64,000 nucleotides of DNA from Dermacentor variabilis (Eukaryota > Arthropoda > Arachnida > Ixodida > Ixodidae): the NCBI RefSeq assembly GCF_050947875.1, contig NC_134568.1:207974352-208038351 (forward strand), written 5' to 3'. The position numbers and the translations under genes were made by a program. Under the pieces are notes generated by a model. The model had not been told where the DNA came from, ran no database searches, and worked only from the letters and a program-made list of their open reading frames with translations. Below, one piece after another: positions 35,798 through 46,743 of this stretch (positions are counted from its first letter, which is position 1; each line of letters opens with the position of its first letter).

Positions 35798-38220
35798 AAT
35801 CTTTATGTGTGGCGGGCCAAACTATATATTTAATTGCTATATACTGAGACGCGACACTCGGAAAGCGTGGCTACCGCCGTCTTTCGCGCTACCGGTGGGT
35901 GCTGGGGACAACGAGGTATTGTGGCACACAATGAAATCAGCTATCTTTGTGACGCATTATGACTGCATTTAGTCTCCCAGCGATCGCCCATTGTTCTTCA
36001 TTGGCGCAAAAAGTGCCGCCAGCCGTGCGCTCTGAGTATCGCGTTTCAATAGAACTGCGCACTGTACGTACGCTTGCGCACGCCTTGTAGTACATCGGGC
36101 TGCGTCGAGCTCGCCGCATCCTGCTGTGTTGCTCGCGTTCTGCGTGAAGCGTCGGCGGGATGCAGAAGGGCGAACTAGGGGACTTCTGGGTACGTCCGAG
36201 TTCTTTCTCGGGAAGTAAAGTAGCTAGACTACACGCAGACAAGCGGCTATGATCTACTCGCACGCGCGAACTCTCTATTCTTGAGGCCGCAGTGCGGAGG
36301 GCTGGCCATAGACATCAGCGTTTAGAGGCTGTGCGTAGCACGGAGGGAATGAAATGGTGATTAGGAGTAAACTGGCGAAAGCGGCGATTAATGACGCCGC
36401 CAGAAAACTACAGGACGTACGTGCCTAGAGAGTGCACGTAGGACTGGTCACTAACCCTTAGGATAATATTGCTAGAGAGTATAGGTCTGCTGAAGCAGAA
36501 GTGATAAAATGAGCAAATGGTCTCTGTTCCTATAGAAGTTAATCTATACATAATATATATCTTTATATATCTATATATGGACTGGTGGTGCTGTAGTCAA
36601 AAAGTTTAGGGAAACTGCTGCTATAAAAACGTGTTATTTACAGTGCAGGAATGACTTTGTTATATTCAAAAAAGGCACAGCAAATCCTACATCTCTGAAC
36701 GAGTTAACTTGCTTGCGTTAGAGTGCTTGCTTGGCCAGCTTTAGCGTCTATGTATTATGATCGTATTTTTTTAAAATTCTCTTTACTGCGACAAACGCGT
36801 AATCCTACACTCTGATGCCGGACAGCTTCTTCTAGGACAATTCTCGAGTTTGAATTTAACGCCTGCCTGCAATGAGCACGTAGTGAGATGCTGAGGGTTG
36901 CTCGAGAAAAAGAAATAAGCTGATTCAACTACAACAAAAAAAAAAACAGTTCGAGTTGGTGCATTTGGAGCAATAGGCCGTCTTTCACCTATGCAACGTA
37001 ACTGTCTATCACTCAGCTAAAGCCTGTCCGTGCTGAACGTTGCGAGAGTGTCTCACGTATAGGCTCAGAGTTTTTTAGTGCTGCTGATTTGTTGCATGAA
37101 AAACGTGGCGCTGGGCGGCAAAACAGCGGCTTGCAATCGTCTGCGTGTTCAGGAAGCAAATTTCTGCCCCTCGATTTCAAACGCATAATATTGTGCCGTT
37201 TTCTTTTTCTTTCTTCTTCTTTCCGCGAGAGTATTGTAACAAGTTTGCGTGTCGGCAGCCTGGGTCACAGTTTCTTAGCAAACAGGAGAAACAGTCGAAA
37301 AGCTCCCTTGGCTCTAAATTTTCGCGAAGGGGATTGCTGCACAAATTGAATCTGGTGTCAGGCTAACTTGTACTGACAGTAATAACTTTGAGGCCCGTGT
37401 CTTGCGAGGCACTTGAATAATTTTTTTTTCTTTTCTTGTGACACCTTGAGTTTGTCTGTTTGGCCATTGCTGTACTATGTCTTCGGCGTGAACTTCGTCA
37501 AGCCGCCCGTCGAGTGTTCGGGAGGTCCAAATGTTACGGAAATCTCGGTCGTATGAAAGAATAGCGAGGGTGCGCTTACATATCTTTCGCGTGGCTTACG
37601 AAAAAGCCCACGTAAAGAACTTGCTTTCCGATCATAGGTGTCTTAGCAAACGCTAATCGAGGGACCTTATTTTTTTGAAGGATAGTTGACACAACTATGG
37701 AACACGCGTCATATGTGGCATATATTCTCAAGCGATATCGAGAGGAAAACTCTACGCTCTAAATTGTGCGTGTCATGATATTACAACGGGTGCGTTGAAA
37801 AATTACGAGCGGTACATACTAGCGTTTGGAGCGGACTCACGTATGTTCAGAGTATATACGGAATGCGTGAAACCATAGAGATGGATGTGCTTTGCTTATC
37901 GCCCGTGACTCGGCCGACCTATAGCGGCTACGAAGATAATAATAATAAAGAAAGGAAAGTCCTTCGCGTGTTCGACTAACTGCCACTTTGTCGTAGGTAT
38001 TTAGTCCTAACCGAGCGGCAGTTTGCGATAGCAGCTCGGAACGAGTGCTATGGAACAAATCCTCTTTGAGACACACCGTCGCAGCGACAAGACAGGACAG
38101 CATTTTGCTGAGGTGAACGTTTTCCTTTTTCAGGTAAAGAACGGCCTTCACTCTTCGCATTTCTCTCGATCATTTGTCTCATCTACGCTCGTTCTTCTTT
38201 TTTTTTTTTGACGAGAACAC
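35795..38220. other. No gene recognised
   Basis: ORFs up to about 108 codons on either strand, none recognised. Confidence 0.35.
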
Positions 38221-38224
38221 ATAC

Positions 38225-38404
38225 TGTAATGAAGAAGATAAGCGTCGCTGCGGCCGCATGGTTCCTGAAGTGAGGAAGACCAAGACTAAAGGATCGGTGT
38301 CGCTGCTTTACTCGTGCTGGCGCTTGGTTGGAACTGCTCGGCTGCTCTCTGCGCTGGACCCGACGTGACTGGGTTCCCGCTAACCGTCAACAAACCCCGT
38401 AGTG
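38225..38404 (+). mobile_element. LTR in plus orientation (left end of an inverted-LTR insertion)
   Basis: It starts TGTAATGAAGAAGATA and ends CAACAAACCCCGTAGTG. Shared blocks with the LTR at 39867-40113 read in reverse complement include CGTCGCTGCGGCCGCATGG, CTGCTCTCTGCGCTG and ACGTGACTGGG. It is about 67 bp shorter through an internal deletion. No primer-binding site follows it. Confidence 0.75.
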
Positions 38405-38436
38405 CCCGTGTCGACAAGTGCGATTGTAGCAGCACC

Positions 38437-39850
38437 TTAAACCTTTATTTCTATAATGTCTCGCGGTGATTGCAGTGTACTGGACATTTCTACAAGCGTG
38501 CAGCTCTTGCCTCCGGAGCTGCGGCACTTAGTTTCCCTCGTTGGAAGGCGGGTGACAACGCATCGGCGATATCTAACGGCGACGCGGTGATGGTGAACGA
38601 CGGCTGCTGAAGTTCTGACGACCGGTTCACAAGTTGGGCGATGGGTTCGAATCAGCATCCTGGTGGGCTGCAGTCACGTGCGGTTCAGGGATGACGTCCG
38701 AACGCGGCAGCGGGCAGCGACAAAAGCGTGCCACATGTCCCGCGAGACCGCAGGCAGAGCATACCGGCTTGTTGTCCCGCGTGCGCCAGGGACCTCGCGG
38801 CTGGATGTACTGAGGGGGCATTTGAGGCGCAGGGAGTAGAGCCGCGTCGAGTATACGGCAGCTGTGGCGTCGAATAGAGGAGCGTCGTCTGTCTAGGACG
38901 CAACGTGACTTTCGCGTACGTCAGCGGTGCCGTAACCAGAGGTTGCTGGTGGACTGGCGGAAGAGGCTGTGCAACATTATCGCGGCCGAGGACAAAGGTT
39001 GGGCATGCGCCTGGGTGAGAGGGAGCAGCGAGAGCTGGCGGGCCATCGCTTCACCAATGAAGGCTTTGATTTGAGACAGCAGAGACCGTCATCATTCTGT
39101 CCAAACTGGAAAGGGACTTAAACTTACAGCGCAAACACCTAAGACACCTAAGTTCAAGTTCAGAATTATGTACCAACTAGGCCCAAATGAAGTTACACTG
39201 GAAAGGGAGGCCACGTGAAGAACAGCTTGGCGGGTGAGCGCTCGTTGCCGGCGTAATTCGTCAAAGCTTTGGCAGTAGGTGACTAGGGCTGCAATGGTGG
39301 TAGGATTCTTAGCCAGGAGCATTTGAAAAGCGTCGTCTTCAAAGCCCGTGAGGATTTGTTTATTCCTATCTTCCTCGGTCATCGTTTGGCTCACTCGGTT
39401 GCAGGGATCGATGACGTCTTCGATATAACTAATGAAATTCTCGCCCGGCTGTTGCGCTCTTTGGCGGAGGCGTTCGGCGCGAAGCTTTCGCACGGCCGGA
39501 CGGCCAAATACTCCACAAAGGCAGTCTTAAAGTCATTTCATGCCTCAATAGTTGCCCCATGGTTTCGGAACCAGAGGTTGGCGACATCCGCAAGATAAAA
39601 AATAACGTTGGTGAGTTTTGTCGGATCGTCCCACTTGTGGTTGCTCACCCATTGGTACGACGAAAGCCAGTCGTCGACGTCAGTATCAGCGGTGCCACTG
39701 AATACAACTGGGTCTTGTTGGCGAACGGCACCGCAGGTGACTGGTCCAGTTGACGAAGTGGGTTGCTCACCGGCGTCGTCTGGCATGGCCTTGGCGGCAT
39801 CGGCGGGCGGAGCGCGCCTCCGGAGTTAAAGGGCGAGTCGTTAGGGTACC
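38437..39850 (-). pseudogene. Ty3/gypsy-type gag fragment
   Basis: On the minus strand the gag begins MPDDAGEQPTSSTGPV at 39786 and has the typical capsid-like blocks VVFSGTADTDVDDWLSSYQ and TKLTNVIFYLADVANLWF. After a frame break come RLRQRAQQPGENFISYIEDV and EDDAFQMLLAKNPTT (39493-39290). The zinc knuckle CSACGLAGHVARFC (CX2CX4HX4C, all ligands present) lies near 38765-38725. The frame is broken several times, and a 92-bp duplicated-edge segment interrupts it at 39105-39196. There is no protease, RT or integrase: the element stops at 38404 in an inverted LTR. Gag would package element RNA; this copy cannot. Confidence 0.82.
39105..39208. repeat. Small insertion in gag with 12-bp direct repeats
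   Basis: ACTGGAAAGGGA occurs at 39105-39116 and 39197-39208. The DNA between them disrupts the gag frame and has no gag similarity, so it is either a 92-bp insertion with target-site duplication or filler at a repaired break. Confidence 0.55.
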
Positions 39851-39864
39851 TTGCACCTCCACCA
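39849..39864 (-). promoter_or_regulatory. Primer-binding site of the gypsy-type element
   Basis: Two bases after the CA end of the minus-strand LTR comes TGGTGGAGGTGCAAGG, the expected complement of a tRNA 3' end with CCA. It would prime minus-strand synthesis. The tRNA species was not identified. Confidence 0.65.
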
Positions 39865-39866
39865 AA

Positions 39867-40113
39867 TGCTACGGGGTTTATTGAGGCTTAGCAGGAATCC
39901 CAGTCACGTTGGGTACAGCGCAGAGAGCAGCCTCTTGCACCCTCTCACGGCTGAGCACAAAGGCTATCCCTGTCACTTGCCTCTTCTATCTTCAAGGAAG
40001 GATACGCCAGCGCCAGCGCGAGGAACGCAGCAGCATCGATCCTTTGGTCTGTGTCTTCCTCGCTTCAGGAGCCATGCGGCCGCAGCGACGCTTGTGCTAT
40101 CTTCTTCATTACA
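39867..40113 (-). mobile_element. LTR in minus orientation (5' LTR of the gag fragment)
   Basis: On the minus strand it starts TGTAATGAAGAAGATA (identical for 16 bases to the plus LTR at 38225) and ends CAATAAACCCCGTAGCA. The AATAAA near 39885 fits an R/U5 polyadenylation signal. It is followed by a primer-binding site and gag on the same strand. ATAC follows it on the plus strand (40114-40117), the same four bases that precede the plus LTR (38221-38224). Confidence 0.82.
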
Positions 40114-40666
40114 ATACAAACAAATATACTCGTTGGACCTGCACACACAAATCTCAGGCGCGAGAGTAGGTGCAAGAGGTTGTCAGGTACCGCAGTACCA
40201 GCGATAAGAATTGTATTCAGGGATAGACCTCGCGCAAATGCTTAGATAACTGCATGACACAATGATTTCATTCTAATGATGTGAAAATCACCAAAAGAGC
40301 ACGCGAATTTTCCAGATTCCAGGAAAATGAGTACATTAGCTTCGCGGGGGCCTGTAGATATTGTGTTTTAATCATCGTAATATCTGCAACGAGTAGAGTT
40401 AGAGCGAATGCTGACGAGCTGTTGTACACTTAGTGGCGTTTCCCACGAGTTATTTTGTCACTCTTTATGAGTACGTAGTCATTTCTTGTATTATTAAATA
40501 TATGAGTTTTGTTCCCTTTCTTTTTTTTTGTGGCTGCGGCCTTATAACGTTATAGTTATGTCATGGTGATCTACGTGGCGTGTCATTAATCTCGTCCAGT
40601 CGAATTTCTGGCACTTCTCTTCTTGAGTCTGTGCACTCGTATTTGAGGCGACTACATTTTCACCAA

Positions 40667-40743
40667 CCTCTTGCACCTTCTCACGGCTGAGCACAAAGGC
40701 TATCCCTATCACTTGCCTCTTCTACCTTCAAGGAAGGATACGC
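40667..40743 (-). repeat. Fragment of the same LTR family
   Basis: 77 bp matching 39931-40007 at 74 of 77 positions and in the same orientation. Only this internal LTR piece is present. Confidence 0.8.
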
Positions 40744-42160
40744 GCGATAAGGTATGGACGGTTGTTGTACGTGCGCAGCCCAAAGTGTCTTTGACCGTGC
40801 ACCGACATGGGTGTCAACCTACATTGCGACACCCTTCACGTACGACCACTTGAACATGTCTTAACATCATACAACTCAGCGGTAACTGCCAATAAACGAA
40901 CCAACAACACTGAGGCAGTCTCGAACAAGAAAGGCACCACAAGATTTGACATCAACCGAACTCCCATGAGCGGCGTGAGCTACGTCAGTGGAAAATGTCA
41001 CAACACATATTTTTGCTCTCCTAACAACAAGCGTCTCTTTCAAGCAGGTGAGGTATGCTAAGCACCTTTTTGATATCCTTATGCCTGCCATGAGAACAAT
41101 CTTTGCTATCTATTTCAAAACGATGATCATCGTTGAAACAAGCTACATTGCTAGTATGCATGCTATGTTTTCATAACAACCATGAACAACTAGGGGAACT
41201 TGAAACAGCACTAAATAAAACTCTGGACCAACGTTCTTGCGCCTTGTCGGATGCGCAAGACGCCAACCTGTCCACGTCATTCGTCGTTGTTTTGAGCACT
41301 GATTTTCCGGTTCCTACATTCTCAATTCGCGTAGATCCACACCGTGTCAAACACACTATTTTGATCGACATTCAGTGACCTACGACAGCTGCATTAACAC
41401 CTGCAGACTAACCACGTCGCTTACAGAATAGAATATAATCAAGAGGGAGACAAACGTATCACGCGCACACAATACAATAAAGAAAGCGACCTGCTTGGAG
41501 CGCTTTTAGCAAGGAAACTAATATTACAAACAGATGGTCGTTTCTCTCGTCACTGCTATCAAGTTTCACGTTATATACTACAAAAATATGATGTTCTACA
41601 TAACGCAGTTATCGCGCTTTCTGTTTGTTTTAGCCAAAGCATATGCGAATTCCTTCCTCACACCAAGGAAGAAAAAGGAAGGGCGAGCACGTCGCGTTTC
41701 CCGGGGGTTTCGATTTCGCCGGTAGTTCGATAAAATTGAAACATGGCCACAGTGAAAAAGAAGTGGCCTTCGCTTTTCGTCCGACGCTACTCGTTTGTTC
41801 ATTTTCATCTTACACTTAATTTACCTCAAAACGCTTTTGTGCATAACTTCGGCAGCCAAAGCTTGTACGCTAAGTCGCCTCCGCTTGTTTTCTAGTTTTT
41901 TTTTTCTTGGTCGGACGAACAGCTTGACCTCTCGCGAATTCAGCGCGGCCATGAACAGAGAAGGCATCAGTTTCGCTCAATGGGTCCTCCGACACGCACA
42001 CTGAGCCCGCTGCGCCGCCATATTGGGGCGAGACCGACTTCCTAGCGGGTAGTAGCAATGCATGACGCGGGTCAAACGTGCAGGTGAAGGAGCATGGCCA
42101 CCCGTGCGAGCCAGGCTGGCCCGGCGAGCTGCAACCACCCGTCGGGTGTCCGGGCCGCTC
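40744..42160. other. No gene recognised; right part is probably phosphatase 3' UTR
   Basis: The DNA just left of 42161 would be the 3' UTR of the minus-strand phosphatase transcript. I saw no clear AATAAA on the minus strand close to the stop codon. The rest is unrecognised. Confidence 0.35.
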
Positions 42161-42397
42161 TCAGGGCGGCCTGGCGTAGCTCGTTGAGGGGCCGGCCGAC
42201 GGAGACGGGCTGCGGTGGCGGCGCCTGCGGGGCGACGAGGGTGGCGTCAAGCCCTGGGTGCCCGAACGCCGGCAGATGCTCGGACTGGGCTCCAGGGGCC
42301 GCACCGAGTTGTGGTAGGCCGCGAGTAGCTTGCGGCACTCCTGCTCGTCTTCACAGAAGCTCTCGCGCGGGAACTTCTGCCGTAGCCTCTTGCGCTC
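42161..42397 (-). CDS. DUSP22/15-like phosphatase, last coding exon
   Basis: The exon is read from 42397 (acceptor ...AAAACGCAG before GAG) to a TGA at 42163-42161, 78 codons. It continues in phase 0 from the exon ending at 43136 with ERKRLRQKFPRESFCEDEQE, then CRKLLAAYHNSV, corresponding to the helix that ends DUSP22-type catalytic domains. The remaining tail (about 45 residues) is rich in Pro, Ser and Arg (TPPSSPRRRRHRSPSPS), low in complexity and not conserved in the family as far as I know. A longer overlapping frame on the same strand (42338-42072) is rejected because it does not fit the splice phase. A short G/C-run MITE lies about 40 bp upstream of this acceptor. Confidence 0.82.
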   Translation of the reverse strand, partial: ERKRLRQKFPRESFCEDEQECRKLLAAYHNSVRPLEPSPSICRRSGTQGLTPPSSPRRRRHRSPSPSAGPSTSYARPP

Positions 42398-42439
42398 CTG
42401 CGTTTTGTGAGGGCAACGCATTCAGAGAGCGATGCCCGC

Positions 42440-42524
42440 CAGTGGCGTAGCCAGCGGATGGAGGGGGGGGAGGCAAGTGCCCCGTGCCCCCCCCCCCCCT
42501 CCCATCCTCCTGGCTGCGCTCCTG
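42440..42524. mobile_element. 85-bp MITE just upstream of a splice acceptor
   Basis: The left end is CAGTGGCGTAGCCAG (42440-42454); the right end in reverse complement is CAGGAGCGCAGCCAG (42510-42524), 12 of 15 identical. A G run and a long C run fill the middle. Same family as 26787-26984. It sits in the last intron of the phosphatase gene. Confidence 0.6.
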
Positions 42525-43135
42525 GCTGCGGTGGCGGCGGTAGACAGTTACGCCTCGCGACGGCTTTGCTGCTAGTGGATGGCCGCGAACCCTGGTCTGA
42601 GACTAGGAAGCGTAGGTGGTATGATCGTTTTTACATGCAGTTTGCCGCAAAATGCGTGCAGGGATTGACTCGACAAAGAAGAATTGTAGCACTGCTGTGC
42701 AAATTGTTCGGTTGCCAACGTACGCTGAGGGACACTGCTGCTAGCTTAATCCATCTGCTGACTTTCCAATGTCTTTCCAATGTTTAGTTTGGCCGACGAA
42801 GAAGTACCCAGCTGCCGCGATGCCTATTTTGTGACTCGATTCTTCGAATGTCTCCAAAGATATTCGATGGTCTCCTATGGTGTTCGATGGCAGGACGCGT
42901 GTCATTCATACGACTGGACTTCCAAGCGTTGCCTTAAAATTATAATGGACGTCGCATATACTACCTGATACCTTCGGAAGGCACGTCTGCAGGTAGGCCT
43001 CGTTGCTTAACGAACCACGGGTGTTTTGCTTTCGGCGCAGCTTAATCGGACGAAAGGATGATGGCAGGTGGCAGTTTAATTGTCGCAGGTACGGGCTTCT
43101 CAGTGTCTCGCAGAGAGAGTAAGGGCACCACTCAC

Positions 43136-43307
43136 CTCGTACAGTTTCCTGCACTCGTACTCGTGCAGTTGTTTCTGGAACCCGAAGTTCGGGTTCGCGA
43201 TACTCCGGGCTCCACGCACGGCCTTGAGTGCCTCACGCCAGTTGAGGCTGGTCACGGACATCACGTAGGCCACGGCGATCGTCACGCTGCGAGACACCCC
43301 TGCGAGG
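43136..43307 (-). CDS. DUSP22/15-like dual-specificity phosphatase, catalytic exon
   Basis: The product is a small atypical dual-specificity protein phosphatase of the DUSP22/DUSP15 type (cytoplasmic, removing phosphate from Tyr and Ser/Thr; DUSP22 is linked to JNK signalling in mammals). Joined to the exon at 55206-55082, the codon TG|C gives LIHCLAGVSRSVT, the complete HCX5R loop: the catalytic Cys is split by the intron and the Arg and following Ser are here. Downstream are AYVMSVTSLNWREALKAVR and ANPNFGFQKQLHEYE, which follow DUSP22 closely. Splice sites: acceptor ...CCCTCGCAG before CCTCGCAGG, and donor GAG|GTGAGT at 43135. A second AG eight bases inside the exon would break the frame. 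The exon holds 57 codons plus one base and ends in phase 0. Nothing is broken. Confidence 0.93.
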
Positions 43308-44181
43308 CTGCGAGGGTGCCGCCTCTATTGGTAAGCCACGCACTCCGGTTTCACTCCGCGCTTAAGTCTTGCTCTAAGCAAGGACCTCGCGAAAGTCGCT
43401 GGAATCGAATACTGAGTGAAGCGCCGGTCGCAGAGAGGGATAGACGCTTGGGTTGAGGGCGACTAGGTTCGTAAGAATTGAATACATTGTTTCACTGTGT
43501 TGTGCTGACAGTGAACTACAGCTTGTCTATATGTATGTGTACTTGTTTTTCTCTTCTTTAGGGTTGTGCGAATAGCAATTTTTGATACTAAATCGAATCC
43601 GAATCGAACAGTGCCAGAAGCGAATCGAATCATATGTCCAAACCTTTTCGAATAGTCCGCCAATAATGTACAGCCTTCTTATCATTAATATCAAACAATT
43701 TTCACATCCATGTCATTACACTGCACATTATAATTTATCAAGCATGCTTTAGTAACGGCACAAATGGAGCAGTAGGAAAACCTAAACAGTTTTTTCGCGA
43801 AATCGGGTATGTTCGGTGTATACGCCGTCATGCATTACCATATTAAGTTTAGAAAGGCAGCTTGGTGGCCAAATAATATTTGTGTATACCTTCGCGACCA
43901 AATCAGAAATGCTTGCCATCTGCAGCAATTTAGTAAAGCAAGAAATAAAGATATGAGGACACTTAAAAGCACTTCTTATGAGTTGTGAATGCGAAAGTAT
44001 TAATGCCCAATTGAACGCCGCTTAGGGGTTATTCGAGTTCTCAATTCCTCGCGGGCAAGCGAGCGCGTTGAGATGCCTGCCCAACGCCTCCTAGATAGTA
44101 CAAGGTCAGTGCACTTCGATCCGTGACGTCATGCTACCTTGCCCGACTGCCATAGAATCTAATGGGGACGCTTCCGAGTAA

Positions 44182-45087
44182 AGGTTGTTTCACATGACGC
44201 GATTGGGGTGAAAAAAATCGTTCTGCCGCGCACGTCGCAGAGCGATTTTCGCTGACAGCTTTTACATGCGTTTGCGGCAGCGCGATTTCCGTCTCAGCGA
44301 TGGCGATGCGCAAGGTTGCTGCCTGCATCGTTAAATAAAAACAACATGGAAACTAGCAAAATATTCGGATTTTCCTATTATTATTCAATAATAGGACAAG
44401 TACAGCATTTTTAAACGTTTAAAAGCGTGGAGACTTTACGACAGCTTGCAGATGCGCTGAGTAAGACGCTGAACAACACCGCAAGTATGAGCGTGCGGCT
44501 TGTGTGGCGTCGGTGGGGTGGTTCCGTTTAGTACACTCTAGTTTCGTTGTTGCTATGGAAGCCACAACTTTTTTCCTGGATGAGTATTTGCTTTTGCAGG
44601 AGAACAAGCTACTATTGAGTGTGCATGTATGAGCAGCTGGCACAATTTGTTGCGATGTAGAGGTTGACGACGGTGGCGATCAAGTGGGTAAGTGCCTTAC
44701 GTTGAAGCGGCGTCCTTCTCCCGACCTGGATAGCGTGCAGCTTCTCCTTTTAAACGAATTATGTAGGCGGAAGAAAAGCAAGATGTTTATGAACCTCCTA
44801 AGTCGCAGGCGCTGGTGGGTACGCCCTATTAAAACATAACTAAAACTGGCGTGCGACATTTCTCCACAGATATACCAACGCGCTGTAAAACAGGAAAGCG
44901 CATATTTTCACGACGCTTTGTTTCGTCACACACTGCCCCTCCCACATCGCGCCGATTACTGCGACTCGGCGACGGCGCGACCAACTTGTTGGAATCCAGT
45001 CACGGAGAGTCCACAACGTCGCGGTGGTCGCTGAGCGATGGAATTCGCTATGTCGCTGACTGAAAATCGCGCCATGTGAAACAGCCT
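44182..45087 (+). mobile_element. PIF/Harbinger-type element, internally deleted
   Basis: The left end AGGTTGTTTCACATGACGCG (44182 on) and the right end in reverse complement AGGCTGTTTCACATGGCGCG agree at all but two of 22 positions. TAA flanks both sides (44179-44181 and 45088-45090), the 3-bp TWA duplication of the superfamily. A remnant of transposase exon 1 is inside (44555-44839). The catalytic part and the Myb-like partner gene are absent. Confidence 0.85.
44555..44839 (+). pseudogene. Harbinger transposase N-terminal remnant
   Basis: It starts with an ATG at 44555 (MEATTFFLDEYLLLQENK), passes a stop, and after one frame change reaches SRRRWWVRPIKT and a stop at 44837-44839. RRRWWVRPI is the hallmark at the start of Harbinger transposases. 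The DDE domain is missing, so it is inactive. A GTAAGT at about 44690 may be the relic of an intron donor. Confidence 0.7.
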
Positions 45088-45185
45088 TAAGCCGCTTTCG
45101 TCACGCCAGGCTTGGCAACGGAAATTTCGGTCCAAGTAGCATGATGTCATAAAGCAGAGTGAGCAGGCCCGCTATCCAGGAGGCG

Positions 45186-45262
45186 CTGTCGTAGCCCAGT
45201 GTGTAAGACACTGGGATTTTAAGCAAGGGGTAGCAGGTTCGAAATTCACAGCCGCCAACGCT
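45186..45262 (+). mobile_element. tRNA-like SINE head
   Basis: TCGTAGCCCAGTGTGTAAGA serves as A-box region and GCAGGTTCGAAATTCACAGC as B-box region, followed by GCCGCCAACGCTTATCC. The text is tRNA-like but not a foldable functional tRNA. I recognise the wording as a hard-tick SINE. Confidence 0.5.
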
Positions 45263-46080
45263 TATCCTTTCGAATTTATTCTATTCTTTTTTACACATTA
45301 ATTTCTTTACACCGATTACCGAGGCGAGGTTAGAACGCAGGCGAGAGCTTGCTCGGTTAAGGAATGCGCGGATAACGCAGGCTTCTGAGAGCGAGGGTGA
45401 AGTGGCGCCGCGCCGATGCCCTCTCCCCTCACGCAACACCTGGCACGTCATCGCGGCAGCAGGTGAGCCCTTTCGCCCTCTGTGCTCGGTCGAGGCGCAC
45501 ACGTGACGTGGCGTCGCAGCCGATGGCAACTTAGGGGCCGTTTCGCTGCGATAGACGCCTGCTTTTTCGCTCAATGGGCCACTTGATGCTTCGCATCAAA
45601 GAGCAATTTTTCTCTAGATCGAGTAGTGTGTATTGAAACGTATTTATATTTGATCCAGTGAGAGGACACAGGTGCGGCATTTATAAATAGTACCACACAC
45701 TATCCACTGCCGAATGCCATGTCTAAACAACATTTTATTGCGAGTGACTGTGTTTAGCCGGAAATCGGTGGAAAAGTGACGCAGCGTGCCCTAGCACTGT
45801 ATGTTCACTGGGGATGGGATATAAGTTATCAAATTTTCCCATTAATTTCACGTTTGATGGTGTACAGTAGACGACGTGAAACATGAAAAACTATTCGGAA
45901 ATATTCAGATTCCTCAATTGTGGCTATTCGATTCTCTCCGATGCGTTAAATGAAAGTAAAGTTTCGAATATTCGCACATCCTACTCGCTTTATTTAAATG
46001 TTGCACAAGAATACTGCTCGTTTGAATAGATGATTCAAACGTTAAGTCATGCTGCGCGGGAATGCCTTTGAAAACAAGGA

Positions 46081-46123
46081 CTAAGTGAGGCACACAAAGG
46101 CACATCTTATGTGCCTCGCTCAG
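46081..46123. repeat. Small hairpin
   Basis: CTAAGTGAGGCACACA (46081-46096) pairs with TATGTGCCTCGCTCAG (46108-46123), 13 of 16 positions, loop 11 bases. No function assigned; it may be a fragment of a foldback element. Confidence 0.5.
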
Positions 46124-46690
46124 CCCCTGTATTTTAGCGAATCCCCGCACAGTATATGAATTACCAACTCACCCAAAAAGCTGCACTCGCCAAGATAAGT
46201 TTGATGGCTGTCAAGACATAGTTAGTGGCTGCAGGAACACGCATGGGGTTGCAAATGCGCGCTACGGGATTCATACTGACGCATAATCCGGTGGAGAAAG
46301 TCGTAGGATCCTTACTGATGTGTTTTCCGTTTTTTAATGCGAAGCATTCTTGTCGAATGTAGACCGGTTTTCCTGCTCAGTATATGACCATTTTTGTAGG
46401 TCGACCCCGAAGGCAGCGCAGTGTTTCGTGGGCCGATCTCGAAGACAGTACAGTCTATCACAACGTCTTAAACAGTGACCGAGGACTGCATTTGGAGCGC
46501 ACAGCTGTTATCAAACGCCCAGACAGCACTCAATGTGACTTTCAGTACCGGGTAGAGCGCCTATGAGACAAAGTGGATCACGTAGCGCTTGGCACATACG
46601 CTCTCGGATTCTAGGCAAGGTGCGCCTGGACTCTTCCACAAGTGCGCATCGACGTCAGCAATGACGCACATTGGCTTTCATTCGCCCTAA

Positions 46691-46743
46691 CCACTGAAAG
46701 CACCAGTGAAAGCACCAGTGAAACTCCTAGTGAAACTACCAGT
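46691..46743. repeat. 12-bp minisatellite, about 4.5 units
   Basis: Units of the form ACCAGTGAAAGC, with later units drifting to CCTAGTGAAACT. Confidence 0.75.

Larger units (their letters stand above)
43561..45981. mobile_element. TA-flanked DNA transposon-like element in the phosphatase intron
   Basis: The left end is GGGTTGTGCGAATAG (43561 on) and the right end in reverse complement GGATGTGCGAATATT (45981 back), 12-13 of 15 identical, each flanked by TA (43559-43560 and 45982-45983). GAATCG-type motifs recur near the left end and ATTCG-type motifs near the right end. It has no transposase. A Harbinger-type element (44182-45087) and a tRNA-like SINE (45186-45262) lie inside it, which makes it the older insertion. 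The Tc1/mariner class is inferred from the TA only. Confidence 0.6.

Noticed and set aside
36161..36190. Short start exon (MQKGELGDFW before GTACGT)
   Set aside because: Ten codons with a good-looking donor occur by chance often; no downstream exon found.
42072..42338. 88-codon minus-strand ORF overlapping the last phosphatase exon
   Set aside because: Out of phase with the splice junction that joins the catalytic exon; the other frame matches the DUSP family.
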